A stretch of DNA of 64,000 nucleotides from Sporocytophaga myxococcoides (GCF_000775915.1 NZ_BBLT01000006.1:310001-374000); one strand, 5' to 3'. Positions 31,870 to 41,556 are shown, numbered from the stretch's first letter. The notes: generated by a model from the letters alone, not told the origin. Translations and numbers: made by a program.

Positions 31870-34800
31870 ATGAGCAAGCCAATACATGAGTACGTTATAG
31901 AGGAGGTAAACTTTGCTTCGTTCAACAAAGGGCTTCTTTTTACCCATAGTTCAACCCTTGTCGCTACCGATTCCAGAAGTTTTTTCGATATTCAGCCTGA
32001 AATAATTGATATTGATTTCATCTCATTTTCAACCCTTTCCAACCTCAGAGATTCACCAACGGTTTCAGTCAGAAAGGAGGAGAGCTCATTAAAGTTTACC
32101 TGCACATGTGGATTTCCGGGAGACAAATTATGCAGTCATCAGATCCAGATCCTTTACAACCTCATGGATCGAATGAACCTGCGGATTTTCTTTGATGAGA
32201 AACTAAGACATGAAAAAATAAGAGAAGCAGCCAAAGAGTACGGACTTGAAAATGAACCTGATCCTGATGAGCTCTTTCAGATAGAATATGATCGGAGAGC
32301 TGTTGCCATAAAACCCAGGCTTAAAGGACTATTCGCAGTTAATGATTTAACCAATGCTTATTTTAAAGAGCATGTGCTGCCTAAGAAAGAAGTGCCTCAG
32401 GAAGAAGAGTTTGATTCTTACAAGCAAACCATCCTTGTATTTGGAAAACATCGTTACTACGACCACTTTGTTATAGAGCTGTTTGAAGCAGAAACTACTA
32501 AAGATGGAAATATCAGGAACCCTTTAATTCCCATCAATTCAATAGATTCCGTCTGGAAAACACAGGATGTTGACATACTTAAATTCTATGCTGCAATTGC
32601 CGGTTGTCAAAATAATTATTCCGAAACAAAATCACAATCAGATATAGAAGGCTTAAAAGCTGTTGTAAAAAATCCTTTAGGTCTGCCTGCATTCTTTCAC
32701 GATCATAATATTACTGAAAAGATAACTGCTCAATCCATTTTTCCCGTCAGTCTTAAAAGCTCACGAATGGAGCTTGCACTTTCTGTTGATTTGAAAGAGC
32801 GCTTTCATGAAGTATCAGCAGAACTGGTCATTGAAGACCAGTTGTATAATCTGAAAAGCCTTCAGCTGAAATTCGGTTATTTCATCCGGATAGGAGAAAC
32901 CATGCATCTAATAGAGGATGAAGACCTTGCCAGAGTGATCAGCTTCTTCAGACAACAAAACCACAAAGTACTCATACATCCTTCCAGGTTTGATGCCTTT
33001 CAGCAAACTTTATTGGCAGGACTGGAAAATAAATTTAGGATTACCTATTCACATATAAAAAAAGCAGCGCCTGCTTTGCTGGAGGAACAAGGCTTTACAG
33101 CGCCTTCCGAAAAAATCATCTACCTTTCTGATTCTGAAAACTATGTACTTATCACTCCGGTGATGAGATATGGTAATGTAGAAATACCAATCCTTTCCAA
33201 AAGACAGATCTATACAAAAGATCAGAATGGCAATACTTTCCTTGTAGAAAGAGATCAGGATGCTGAAGATCGTTTTGTTGCATTCTTAGTAAGACAACAT
33301 CCGTTCTTTCAGGAACAGCAGAATGGTGATTGCTACTACCTGCACAAACAAAGACTCCTGGAAAACGACTGGTTTCTGGATGCATTTGAAGAATGGAAAA
33401 ACTATAGTATTACTATTTTAGGTTTTAATGAATTGAAGAGCATTCAATACAGCCCTAACAAGGCTTCCATTAACATAAAGGTCAACAGTGGCATCAAATG
33501 GTTTGAGACAACCATAGATATAAAATTCGGCGATCAGAAGGTTTCATTAAAACAATTACAAAAATCAGTAAAGGACAAAAGCCGCTACATTCAGCTGGAT
33601 AATGGAACGCTTGGAATCCTTCCTGCTGACTGGCTAAAGAAATTTTCAGCTTACTTCAATGCCGCAGATATTGATGTGGTAGCAGGAATGTTAAAAACTC
33701 CCAAAACAAATTTTAATGAAATCGCAGAGCTGTATGAAGAACATCTTCTTTCTGATGAAACACGTCATCAGATAAAAAATTTCCGCCATGCTTTTGAGCA
33801 TTTTGAATCGATTCAGGAAATAAAGATCCCGAAGGAGTTAAATGCCACCCTTCGCGAATATCAGAAACAAGGCCTTAACTGGCTCAACTTCCTTGATGAC
33901 TTTGGCTTCGGAGGTTGTCTTGCGGATGATATGGGTTTGGGAAAAACAATTCAGATCATTGCGTTTATTCTTCTACAAAGAAAGAAACAGACTCGTAATA
34001 CGAACCTCATAGTAGTACCTGCGTCCCTGATATATAACTGGCAACAGGAGATTGAAAAATTTGCTCCTTCTATAAAAGCACATACATTTCACGGAGCAGG
34101 AAGAATAAAAGATATCTCTGACTTTGACAACTATGAAGTCATCATTACAACCTATGGAACATTATTGTCAGATATATCTACTCTGAAGAAATACAGCTTC
34201 AACTATGTCATTCTTGACGAATCTCAGGCCATTAAAAATCCTGAGTCACAAAGATACAAAGCGGCCTGTTTGCTCCGATCCCGGAATAAACTGGTACTTA
34301 CAGGTACGCCTGTTGAGAACAATACCTTTGACCTCTTCGGACAATTTTCTTTTGTCTGCCCTGGCTTGCTTGGCAGCAAGCAACAATTCAAAGGACATTA
34401 TTCTATGCCTATAGACAAGTTTGAAGATAGCGGAAGGGCAAAAGAGCTTCGCAAAAAGATCCATCCGTTTTTATTAAGAAGGACAAAAAGGCAGGTAGCA
34501 AAAGAATTGCCTGAAAAGACTGAGATGGTATTGTATTGTGAAATGGGAGAGCAGCAAAGAAGTATATATGATGCCTACGAACAGTATATGCGGGACTTCA
34601 TAGCTGCAAGAAATGAAGATGAGCTAAATAAAGAACATATTCACTTCCTGAAAGGGCTTACAAGATTAAGACAACTTTGTAACTCCACAGCATTGATCAG
34701 TGAAAATAAAGCTTATGGAGAGGACTCTTCTAAAATAGATGTATTAATGGAGGAGATTGAGAACAAACATCAGGAACATAAGATCCTTGTTTTTTCTCAG

Positions 34801-35235
34801 TTTGTATCCATGCTTGACCTTATAAAAAAGAGACTTGAAGATAAAGGTATTCCACATGCATATCTGACTGGACAAACAAAAGAACGAGCGTCTGTAATCA
34901 ATGAATTCCAGAAAAATGATCAGGTAAGGGTTTTTCTGATCAGTCTGAAAGCTGGTGGTACAGGCCTCAATCTGACAGAAGCAGATTATGTCTATCTGGT
35001 TGATCCATGGTGGAACCCAGCGGTAGAAAATCAGGCAATTGACAGAAGCTATCGAATAGGTCAGAAGAAAAATGTGGTGGCTGTGAGGCTTATTTGTCCG
35101 AATACAATAGAGGAGAAGATTATGAAATTGCAGCAGACCAAAAGGGAACTGGTGAATGATTTAGTAAAAACAGACAGCTCTATTTTAAAGGCCCTCTCCA
35201 GGAAGGAGTTGCTGAGTCTGTTTAAAAATGTATGA
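31870..35235 (+). CDS. SNF2-family helicase with SWIM zinc finger
   Basis: 1,121 residues. An AGGAAAGGA Shine-Dalgarno-like stretch precedes the ATG. Residues ~75-92 carry a SWIM-type zinc finger (CTCG ... LCSHQI). A long middle region (~150-620) is the bacterial SNF2-associated segment. The ATPase starts near 655: Q-motif/motif I ADDMGLGKTIQII (~683), motif II DESQAIKNPES (~781), motif III LTGTPVENN, and in the C-terminal RecA lobe LISLKAGGTGLNLTEAD and QAIDRSYRIGQ (~1055). All the motifs expected for ATP-driven DNA translocation are intact, and the length matches bacterial SWIM/SNF2 proteins (RapA-like remodellers or DNA-repair translocases). It acts on cytoplasmic DNA or transcription complexes. 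No partner gene is nearby, so it is probably a stand-alone housekeeping copy. Confidence 0.95.
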   Translation: MSKPIHEYVIEEVNFASFNKGLLFTHSSTLVATDSRSFFDIQPEIIDIDFISFSTLSNLRDSPTVSVRKEESSLKFTCTCGFPGDKLCSHQIQILYNLMDRMNLRIFFDEKLRHEKIREAAKEYGLENEPDPDELFQIEYDRRAVAIKPRLKGLFAVNDLTNAYFKEHVLPKKEVPQEEEFDSYKQTILVFGKHRYYDHFVIELFEAETTKDGNIRNPLIPINSIDSVWKTQDVDILKFYAAIAGCQNNYSETKSQSDIEGLKAVVKNPLGLPAFFHDHNITEKITAQSIFPVSLKSSRMELALSVDLKERFHEVSAELVIEDQLYNLKSLQLKFGYFIRIGETMHLIEDEDLARVISFFRQQNHKVLIHPSRFDAFQQTLLAGLENKFRITYSHIKKAAPALLEEQGFTAPSEKIIYLSDSENYVLITPVMRYGNVEIPILSKRQIYTKDQNGNTFLVERDQDAEDRFVAFLVRQHPFFQEQQNGDCYYLHKQRLLENDWFLDAFEEWKNYSITILGFNELKSIQYSPNKASINIKVNSGIKWFETTIDIKFGDQKVSLKQLQKSVKDKSRYIQLDNGTLGILPADWLKKFSAYFNAADIDVVAGMLKTPKTNFNEIAELYEEHLLSDETRHQIKNFRHAFEHFESIQEIKIPKELNATLREYQKQGLNWLNFLDDFGFGGCLADDMGLGKTIQIIAFILLQRKKQTRNTNLIVVPASLIYNWQQEIEKFAPSIKAHTFHGAGRIKDISDFDNYEVIITTYGTLLSDISTLKKYSFNYVILDESQAIKNPESQRYKAACLLRSRNKLVLTGTPVENNTFDLFGQFSFVCPGLLGSKQQFKGHYSMPIDKFEDSGRAKELRKKIHPFLLRRTKRQVAKELPEKTEMVLYCEMGEQQRSIYDAYEQYMRDFIAARNEDELNKEHIHFLKGLTRLRQLCNSTALISENKAYGEDSSKIDVLMEEIENKHQEHKILVFSQFVSMLDLIKKRLEDKGIPHAYLTGQTKERASVINEFQKNDQVRVFLISLKAGGTGLNLTEADYVYLVDPWWNPAVENQAIDRSYRIGQKKNVVAVRLICPNTIEEKIMKLQQTKRELVNDLVKTDSSILKALSRKELLSLFKNV

Positions 35236-35270
35236 ACTGGGACTGGAATTTATGGGATTAATGAAAAATA

Positions 35271-35550
35271 AAAATTGTCTGAACTGGGATCCATGGGATT
35301 AAAGGATAGACAGGATTATCTTCGAAAACCTTTTTACCCAAATAATAAAGTCAACTATAAATCAATTGTTCTTGTTTTTATAAGGAACAATCGATAGGAA
35401 TGATATGGCTAAAATTGTCTGAATAGGATCCATGGGATTAAAGGATAGACAGGATTATCTTCGAAAACCTTTTTACCCAAATAATAAAGCCAACTATAAA
35501 TTAATTCTGCTTGTTATTTCATAAGAACTAATCGATAGGAAGGATATGGC
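35271..35550 (+). repeat. Tandem duplication, two ~140-bp units
   Basis: Units 35271-35410 and 35411-35550 are about 90% identical and both begin AAAATTGTCTGAA. The second unit runs into the start codon of the DUF6496 gene. The first ends in a vestigial copy of that start (ATG GCT AAA ATT GTC TGA). A shorter decayed echo (GAACTGGGA ... ATGGGATTA) precedes unit 1 at ~35234. The TTGTCTGAAC...GGATTA wording resembles a dispersed intergenic repeat common in Bacteroidota (recollection, not checked). Confidence 0.85.
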
Positions 35551-35725
35551 AAAATATGATAAAAAGGCTCAGGAGAAGGTCGAAGAAAATATCAAAGAGA
35601 TGAAAGAAGGGAAGCTCAAATCAGGTCGTTCCAGAAAACCCGTAAAGAGTAGGAAACAGGCAATCGCAATCGGACTTTCTGAAGCCAGAAAAGAAGGAGC
35701 CAAAGTTCCGGAGAAAAAGAAATAA
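35546..35725 (+). CDS. DUF6496-family small basic protein
   Basis: A 59-residue Lys-rich protein beginning MAKYDKKAQEKVEENIKEMK and continuing with SGRSRKPVKSRKQAIAIGLS and EARKEGAKVPEKKK. This matches the conserved Bacteroidota/proteobacterial DUF6496 pattern (KSGRSGKxVxSRKQAIAIGLSEARKAG). It is cytoplasmic and possibly nucleic-acid binding, as inferred from charge; the function is unknown. GGAAGG lies just before ATG. The gene's 5' leader is tandemly duplicated, and a hairpin follows 9 bp after the stop. Confidence 0.9.
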   Translation: MAKYDKKAQEKVEENIKEMKEGKLKSGRSRKPVKSRKQAIAIGLSEARKEGAKVPEKKK

Positions 35726-35733
35726 ATTTCTTA

Positions 35734-35775
35734 TATGAGGGCTTTCAATAAAGGAAGTCCCTCATACTTTTAGTT
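35734..35775 (+). terminator. Intrinsic terminator-like hairpin
   Basis: TATGAGGG (35734-35741) pairs perfectly with CCCTCATA (35759-35766), followed by a short T-rich stretch. It probably ends the DUF6496 transcript; the U-tract is weak. Confidence 0.55.
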
Positions 35776-35812
35776 TTCAGCTTTCTACTTTAAGCTTATT
35801 TTAAACTTTTTT

Positions 35813-35840
35813 GTAACCATTTTCTTGTTCAGTTACTCTA
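35813..35840 (+). promoter_or_regulatory. Candidate ECF-sigma promoter before the DoxX-like gene
   Basis: GTAACC at 35813-35818 and TACTCTA at 35834-35840 are separated by 15 bp, 28 bp before the ATG at 35869. A GTAAC-type -35 is typical of ECF-dependent promoters, and the operon encodes its own ECF sigma, so autoregulation is plausible. This is inference from sequence only. Confidence 0.35.
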
Positions 35841-35868
35841 ATGAAGTATAACACAAAACAAAATAAAA

Positions 35869-36258
35869 ATGGTAACATCAAATACAAGCACGCTAAGAAC
35901 TGTTTTTAATTTATTAAAATTCACTTATGTAATTGTACCAATTGCTGCTGGTCTGGACAAGTTTACAAATATTCTTACCCACTGGGAAGATTATCTTAAT
36001 CCAAGCCTTGAAACCATGCTGCCTTTTTCTCCTCACATATTTATGATGGTAGTAGGAGTCATTGAAATAATAGCAGGAGTCTTAGTATTGGTAAAACCAC
36101 AAATAGGAGGACTTATCGTCGCAGCATGGTTAACACTTATTGCAATAACCCTTATCACAGGCGGTCACTATTTTGACGTAGCTGTAAGAGATTTGGCAAT
36201 GGCCATAGGAGCATTTTCTATGTCAAGACTTTCCGCTTTTGCCGTTAAATCGTATTAG
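35869..36258 (+). CDS. DoxX-like small membrane protein
   Basis: 129 residues with four predicted transmembrane helices (about 15-30, 55-77, 82-102 and 107-125; segments FTYVIVPIAAGLDKF, IFMMVVGVIEIIAGVLVLV, GGLIVAAWLTLIAITLI, AVRDLAMAIGAF). The size, the G-L-D-K-F motif after helix 1 and the V-R-D motif before helix 4 fit the DoxX/DoxD-like inner-membrane family, often linked to redox or thiol stress. It is the first gene of an operon with an ECF sigma factor and GTP cyclohydrolase I. Confidence 0.75.
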   Translation: MVTSNTSTLRTVFNLLKFTYVIVPIAAGLDKFTNILTHWEDYLNPSLETMLPFSPHIFMMVVGVIEIIAGVLVLVKPQIGGLIVAAWLTLIAITLITGGHYFDVAVRDLAMAIGAFSMSRLSAFAVKSY

Positions 36259-36319
36259 AGAAATGTTAATTATTGCACCACATCAGACAACTCACAAAAC
36301 GCAATATAAGAGTAGCGAC

Positions 36320-36964
36320 ATGAAACTTGACCAATATTCAGACGGAGAAATTATACAAAAAATCCTGGAAGGAGAGATTGCATTATTTGAAATACTCATC
36401 CGAAGAAACAATGCACATCTGTATAAAACTGGCAGGGCTTATAGTTACAGTCATGAAGACACCCAGGATCTCATGCAGGATACTTTTATAAATGCCTACA
36501 TAAATTTGGCAGGTTATGAAAATCGTGCTTCATTCAAAACCTGGATAACCAAAATAATGCTTAACAATTGTTTTAGGAAAAAACAAAAATCAGGTTATAA
36601 GAATGAAATTCCTGATGAAATCAAAACAGAATGTACTCCTATGTTTGCAGATGAACAGTCAGCTGATATGACTAAAACCATTCTTACCAAAGAGTTGGGA
36701 CTGGTTATTGAAAATGCTTTACAGCAATTGCCTCTGGACTATCGTTTGGTATTCTCCTTAAGGGAGATAAACGGAATGAATGTTTCTGAAACATCCGACA
36801 TATTAGGGATAAGCGAATCAAATGTAAAAGTCCGGCTCAACAGGGCAAAAGGTATGTTGAAAAAGGAAATTGAAAAATCTTACACTCCCTCAGAAATTTT
36901 TGAGTTTAACCTTGTATACTGCGATGCAATGGTCAAAAGAGTAATGGTAGAAATAAAAATATAA
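36320..36964 (+). CDS. ECF-type RNA polymerase sigma-70 factor
   Basis: From the chosen ATG the product is 214 residues. Region 2 is clear (FEILIRRNNAHLYKTGRAYS, EDTQDLMQDTFINAY, FKTWITKIMLNNCFR), as is region 4 (LPLDYRLVFSLREINGMNVS, ETSDILGISESNVKVRLNRA, KGMLKKEI). Region 3 is absent, as in ECF factors. The frame stays open upstream to 36239, overlapping the DoxX-like gene, but the family begins close to region 2, so ATG 36320 (or 36263) is more likely. It ends 3 bp before folE, so the two are co-transcribed. No anti-sigma gene follows, which is unusual. The operon suggests a stress response linking envelope redox state and pterin synthesis (inference). Confidence 0.88.
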   Translation: MKLDQYSDGEIIQKILEGEIALFEILIRRNNAHLYKTGRAYSYSHEDTQDLMQDTFINAYINLAGYENRASFKTWITKIMLNNCFRKKQKSGYKNEIPDEIKTECTPMFADEQSADMTKTILTKELGLVIENALQQLPLDYRLVFSLREINGMNVSETSDILGISESNVKVRLNRAKGMLKKEIEKSYTPSEIFEFNLVYCDAMVKRVMVEIKI

Positions 36965-36967
36965 TAA

Positions 36968-37627
36968 ATGAACGCAATAACTGAAATATCAGATATAGGA
37001 GAGGAGCATATCGGCACTTCCATTGACACTCCACTACGTAAAGATGCCTTTGAAATGGATGATGAAGTTAAGATAGAACTTATTCAAAAACATTTTAGGG
37101 AAATCATATTTTTGTTAGGTCTAGACTTAAGGGATGACAGCTTAAACGGAACTCCGCACAGGGTAGCTAAAATGTATGTAAAGGAAGTTTTTAGCGGATT
37201 AAATCCTGCAAACAAACCTCGTATTAAACTTTTTGACAACAAGTATCAGTACAATGAAATGCTGATTGAAAAGAATATAACCCTTTATTCTTATTGTGAA
37301 CATCATTTTGTTCCTATTATCGGTAAGGTCCATGTCGCATATATTTCCAAAGGAAAAGTAATAGGTCTGTCTAAGATAAACCGGTTGGTGCAATACTATG
37401 CGAAAAGACCACAGGTGCAGGAACGCCTTACCAATCAGATAGCCGAGGGCTTAAAAGAAGCTTTACAGTCTGAAGATGTGGCTGTAATTGTAGACGCAGT
37501 ACATCTATGTGTTTCCTCCCGGGGAGTTCAGGATATTTCAAGCAACACCATTACAGCAAACTATTCAGGAGCTTTTCAGGAAGCAAAAAAAAAGGAAGAA
37601 TTTTTAGGATTGCTAGGGAAGTTATAG
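36968..37627 (+). CDS. folE: GTP cyclohydrolase I
   Basis: 219 residues, the normal length for the FolE type I enzyme, which converts GTP to 7,8-dihydroneopterin triphosphate, the first step of folate and tetrahydropterin synthesis in the cytoplasm. Diagnostic segments: GTPHRVAKMYV (~58), the zinc/catalytic motif YSYCEHHFVPI (~109-119), GLSKINRLVQYYAKRPQVQE (~140) and the second Cys in HLCVSSRGVQD (~178). The Zn ligands Cys-His-Cys are present. CVSSRG instead of the more usual C-M-x-M-RG is a common bacterial variant. Its position in an ECF sigma/DoxX-like operon suggests an inducible second copy rather than the housekeeping one (inference). Confidence 0.95.
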   Translation: MNAITEISDIGEEHIGTSIDTPLRKDAFEMDDEVKIELIQKHFREIIFLLGLDLRDDSLNGTPHRVAKMYVKEVFSGLNPANKPRIKLFDNKYQYNEMLIEKNITLYSYCEHHFVPIIGKVHVAYISKGKVIGLSKINRLVQYYAKRPQVQERLTNQIAEGLKEALQSEDVAVIVDAVHLCVSSRGVQDISSNTITANYSGAFQEAKKKEEFLGLLGKL

Positions 37628-38309
37628 GGTTTGAAGTTTTAAATAAATCTTATTACTAATTTATTTTATGTTTATCAGATTCTTCGCAGGGATCACAATG
37701 AACAAAGAAAAGAGATTTTATCAAAGCTACCTTTGCAATGCCGAATTTGTGAAATATCTTAACTTCTTAAGCTGCATTTCTAAGTACAGGTTTCACTAGA
37801 GCTTCATCCCATATTGAAATAAAGCCACCTATTCAGGAGGTCTTACCCTTCATCTTGTAAAGTTTTCTTCAGCCCCAGGGTGAGGTGATAACCGACACCT
37901 TGGGGTGAAGTCTTATTCTGTTTACAAAGTTAAACTCACAATCCTTTATATACCTCAAACCTAAGAACCTGTGTTTCTATGCTTTTAGTATATTGGTTCA
38001 CAAATGTAAACTGTATTTTCGACTTCAGAATACATTAATCAAAATACATTCTCGGTATCAAAAGTTACATTATCAAAGAAGCTGCTAACTTAACTTCAAT
38101 TCAAAAAAGGGATTACCATATTTCTAATTTGGAATCAAAAGAATATATAAAGTTTAAGAAATTAAAATGCATTACTCACTAAGCAGAATAAAATGATATT
38201 AATAACTCAAATTTTACTTATTCAGATTCAAATAAAATAATTCAAACTATAAGCCGTTGAGATCTTGTTTTTAAATAATTTTAAATAATAATTTTTAACA
38301 ACTTTTATA
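37628..38309. other. 680-bp intergenic region, one hairpin
   Basis: No ORF is supported. A 10-bp hairpin with one G-T pair (CCCCAGGGTG 37873-37882 with CACCTTGGGG 37896-37905) stands out in AT-rich sequence but lacks a T-run. The promoter of the TonB receptor gene should lie in the last 150 bp; no clear box was identified. Confidence 0.45.
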
Positions 38310-40643
38310 ATGAAACTTTTGAGTTACCTGAATTTCATTTTGTTTATTTCAATAATACATTCAGAAGTCATCGCACAAGATATACGTTATACTATAAGCG
38401 GGAACGTGCGCGATGCAGGAACCAAAGCAGCATTACCTGGTGTAATGATACTGGTATCTAACGGAGGTGAAGGAACAACAACAGATGCAAAGGGTTATTA
38501 CAACTTATCTGTTTCACCTTCTGATTCTGCTGAAATTACCTTCTCATTTATTGGTTACAAAACTGTTAAAAAAGTGATATCCGTTAAATCTGACGTACGA
38601 CTAGATATATCACTTGGAGAAGAAGCTGCTGAGATAAAAGAAATAATTGTGGAAGGGAAGAAATATAAATCAGTAAGTGATGGGGCAGATATTAGTAATA
38701 TCGAAATACCAATCGATCAGATTAAAGATGTACCAACACTAATGGGAGAAAAGGATGTTTTGAAAACCATTCAATTAATGCCCGGTGTTCAAAAAGGAGG
38801 TGAAGGTACTGCTGGTTTGTACGTGAGGGGAGGAGGTCCTGGTGAAAATCTTTTCCTGCTTGATAATGCTATAGTTTATAATCCATATCATCTCTTCGGA
38901 TTTTTCTCTTCGTTTAATGGCGATGCACTTCAACGTGTAGAACTTATCAAAGGTGGGTTTCCTTCAAAATATGGAGGAAGACTGTCTTCTGTAGTTGATA
39001 TGGAAATAAGGAATGGGAACAATGAAAAAATACATGCAGAAGGAGGTATCGGACTAATTGCCTCCCGTCTCACTGTAGAAGGACCAATTAAAAAAGGGAA
39101 ATCTTCCTTTATCGTTTCTGGTCGAAGGACTTACCTTGATGCACTGATGTTTCCGTTCCTATCTTCAGAAACCAAGGCAGGCTATTACTTCTATGACTTC
39201 AACTGGAAATTCAATTTCGACATTAATCCTAAAAACAGGATCTATCTGAGCGGTTATTTTGGAAGGGATAAATTCTTTGCAATTTTTAAAGATAGTTATA
39301 GTGATACTCGCGCCTGGTTAAAATGGGGTAATACCGCAAGCACCTTAGCATGGGACCACATTTTTAATGAAAAGATAAGCTCTCAGACATCGCTTATTTA
39401 TAGTAATTATATTTTTGATATAAATAATGAAGAAAAATACCAGGATGAAGTCAATAAACTACGCTACTGTTCCAATGTAAAAGACATTTCATTAAAGCAT
39501 GAATTCAATATATCAGCATCTTCTAGTCATTCATTAAAAATAGGACTGATCTCTACTCTTCACACTTTTAAACCTGAGGCTGTAGTATACCATGAAGAGA
39601 ATTTTAATGATGTAAATTTTGACAATAAAATTCGTGCTTTAGAATCTTCGGTTTATGTTCAGGATATTTTTAAACCTGTTCCTCGTCTTACAATCAATGC
39701 TGGAATCAGATTGTCCAGCTATATTACAAAAGACAAAAATTATTTATTTCCAGAGCCCAGAATTAGCGCGGGATACAAGATAAGGGAGGATATTGCAGTT
39801 AAGGGAGGATTTGCAATAATGAATCAGTATGTACACCAGGCTACCAGTGGAGGTTTAGGCTTACCATTGGATCTGTGGGTTCCAACATCAGAAAATATAA
39901 AACCTGCTCAGTCAAGACAATTATCCCTGGGGTTGACAAAGGATTTCCGCGGGAAAAATGTGGTTGGCAGTATAGAAGGATTTTATAAGAAAACGAACAG
40001 AAGTGTAGGATTTAAAGAGGGAGCTTCTTTCTTTTTGTCCGAAGAAATGGTAGAAAAGGATAAAAACAGCTGGAAGAAGAATCTCACACAGGGACAGGGC
40101 TGGTCATATGGTCTGGAATTTTTACTTCATAAAAAAGCAGGAAAATTTTCCGGCTGGATCGGTTATACCTTATCATGGACTCAGTTGCAATTTGACTCCG
40201 TAAATTATGGTAAGAAATTCTACGCACGTTACGACAGAAGGCATGATATCTCACTTGTCAGTATCTACAAGTTTTCTGATAATGTACATTTTTCTGCAAC
40301 CTGGGTTTATGGAACCGGCAATGCCATCACTATTCCGAATGCTTCTTATGGAGGCATAGCTCATAATCCAGGTAGCAGTACGTATGGTGGTAGGGATCTT
40401 ATAGACTTTGGAGGAAAAAATGAGTATAGAATGAAGCCATATCATCGGTTGGATGTAGGAATCAAGTTTATTAAGAAATTTTCATCAGGCCGCGAGAGAA
40501 CCTGGGATCTGAGCATTTACAATGCTTATTCAAGAAAAAATCCATACTTCTATTATATGACTGCTGAAGGAGGCAGAAATGTCATTAAACAGGTATCTCT
40601 TTTTCCTATTATCCCTTCAATAACCTATAACTTCAAATTTTAA
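38310..40643 (+). CDS. TonB-dependent outer-membrane receptor with carboxypeptidase-like regulatory domain
   Basis: 777 residues. A signal peptide ends at VIAQ (~23). Residues ~25-110 form a CarboxypepD_reg-like beta-sandwich (YTISGNVRDAGTKAALPGV). A plug domain follows (PTLMGEKDVLKTIQLMPGVQ, GLYVRGGGPGENLFLLDNA, FPSKYGGRLSSVVDM), then a 22-strand-type barrel ending with the aromatic terminus IPSITYNFKF required for BAM assembly. It takes up a large substrate across the outer membrane using TonB/ExbBD energy. The gene is followed 6 bp later by a DUF4249 lipoprotein, a standard Bacteroidota pairing. The substrate cannot be told from sequence; no sigma/anti-sigma pair is adjacent. Confidence 0.92.
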   Translation: MKLLSYLNFILFISIIHSEVIAQDIRYTISGNVRDAGTKAALPGVMILVSNGGEGTTTDAKGYYNLSVSPSDSAEITFSFIGYKTVKKVISVKSDVRLDISLGEEAAEIKEIIVEGKKYKSVSDGADISNIEIPIDQIKDVPTLMGEKDVLKTIQLMPGVQKGGEGTAGLYVRGGGPGENLFLLDNAIVYNPYHLFGFFSSFNGDALQRVELIKGGFPSKYGGRLSSVVDMEIRNGNNEKIHAEGGIGLIASRLTVEGPIKKGKSSFIVSGRRTYLDALMFPFLSSETKAGYYFYDFNWKFNFDINPKNRIYLSGYFGRDKFFAIFKDSYSDTRAWLKWGNTASTLAWDHIFNEKISSQTSLIYSNYIFDINNEEKYQDEVNKLRYCSNVKDISLKHEFNISASSSHSLKIGLISTLHTFKPEAVVYHEENFNDVNFDNKIRALESSVYVQDIFKPVPRLTINAGIRLSSYITKDKNYLFPEPRISAGYKIREDIAVKGGFAIMNQYVHQATSGGLGLPLDLWVPTSENIKPAQSRQLSLGLTKDFRGKNVVGSIEGFYKKTNRSVGFKEGASFFLSEEMVEKDKNSWKKNLTQGQGWSYGLEFLLHKKAGKFSGWIGYTLSWTQLQFDSVNYGKKFYARYDRRHDISLVSIYKFSDNVHFSATWVYGTGNAITIPNASYGGIAHNPGSSTYGGRDLIDFGGKNEYRMKPYHRLDVGIKFIKKFSSGRERTWDLSIYNAYSRKNPYFYYMTAEGGRNVIKQVSLFPIIPSITYNFKF

Positions 40644-40649
40644 TTTCAC

Positions 40650-41534
40650 ATGTATCGTATACTTCTTAATATCATTTTTATTGCAGGCGTGTCTTCCTTG
40701 CTTTCAGCGTGCATCAAAACATTAGACGAAAAAGATATGCCCAAAATTGAATCTAAGCTTGTCATTGGAGGATATATTTCGCCTCAGGATACGATCGTTA
40801 AAATATTTGTAGGAAAATCAGTTCCGATTTACCAGAAGAGTAAGGGTTTCAATGCCAATCCTGTGAAAGACGCAACTGTATTATTGTCCGGCAACGGTGT
40901 TTCTACTTCGCTTCTTTATGATGAAAAATTATCATCCTATACAATTCCTGCTTCTCAATATCCGATAATTCCAGGAGCCACTTATCATCTCATAGTTTCC
41001 ACTCCAGAAGGCTATTATGCTGAGGCAGAAACCATTGTTCCAAAAGACATTAATTCGAGTCTTAAATTTAGTTTAGATACTATTGAAAGATCTATCAATT
41101 ATACATATTCTGGTAAGAGTCTTCAAATTTCAGTTTGGTGGGATGATATCCAAAATCAAAACAATTATTATAGAATTTATGGTGAGGCAGGGACAATCTA
41201 TGATTCCACTTATTATAGTCCAAAATATAAACACTACAATGAGATATATTTTGATACGAAAAATATTGCGATTAAAGATATCGGTTATGAAAATGGTAAA
41301 ATAGGACCTTTCAAGACAGATACACCACTGGAAAATATGAATAGGCGACTCAGTGATATTGGCCTCACTCTATTAAATACGGACAGGAATTACTATGAAT
41401 TTTATAAAAGCTATGATTCAAATTATCAGGAAAATTTTTTCTCTGAACCCCAAAATATATATACGAATATAAAAGGAGGGTTAGGAGTATTTGCCTCTTA
41501 CCAAAAGTACACGGTAAAAATAACTCTGAAATAA
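40650..41534 (+). CDS. DUF4249 surface/periplasmic lipoprotein
   Basis: 294 residues. A type II signal peptide with lipobox LLSAC (Cys ~21) is followed by the conserved DUF4249 opening LVIGGYISPQDTIVKIFVGK and by beta-rich segments (VKDATVLLSGNG, YHLIVSTPEGYYAEAETIVP). DUF4249 proteins are almost always paired with a TonB receptor, as here, and probably act as its lipoprotein partner, like SusD for SusC. The length is slightly short compared with typical members (~300-400). Translation is probably coupled to the receptor gene. Confidence 0.88.
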   Translation: MYRILLNIIFIAGVSSLLSACIKTLDEKDMPKIESKLVIGGYISPQDTIVKIFVGKSVPIYQKSKGFNANPVKDATVLLSGNGVSTSLLYDEKLSSYTIPASQYPIIPGATYHLIVSTPEGYYAEAETIVPKDINSSLKFSLDTIERSINYTYSGKSLQISVWWDDIQNQNNYYRIYGEAGTIYDSTYYSPKYKHYNEIYFDTKNIAIKDIGYENGKIGPFKTDTPLENMNRRLSDIGLTLLNTDRNYYEFYKSYDSNYQENFFSEPQNIYTNIKGGLGVFASYQKYTVKITLK

Positions 41535-41556
41535 GCCCTGACTTTAAACTTTAAAT

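Noticed and set aside
36239-36319. N-terminal extension of the sigma factor
   Set aside because: It overlaps the DoxX-like gene by 20 bp and is not part of the ECF fold; ATG 36320 fits the family start.
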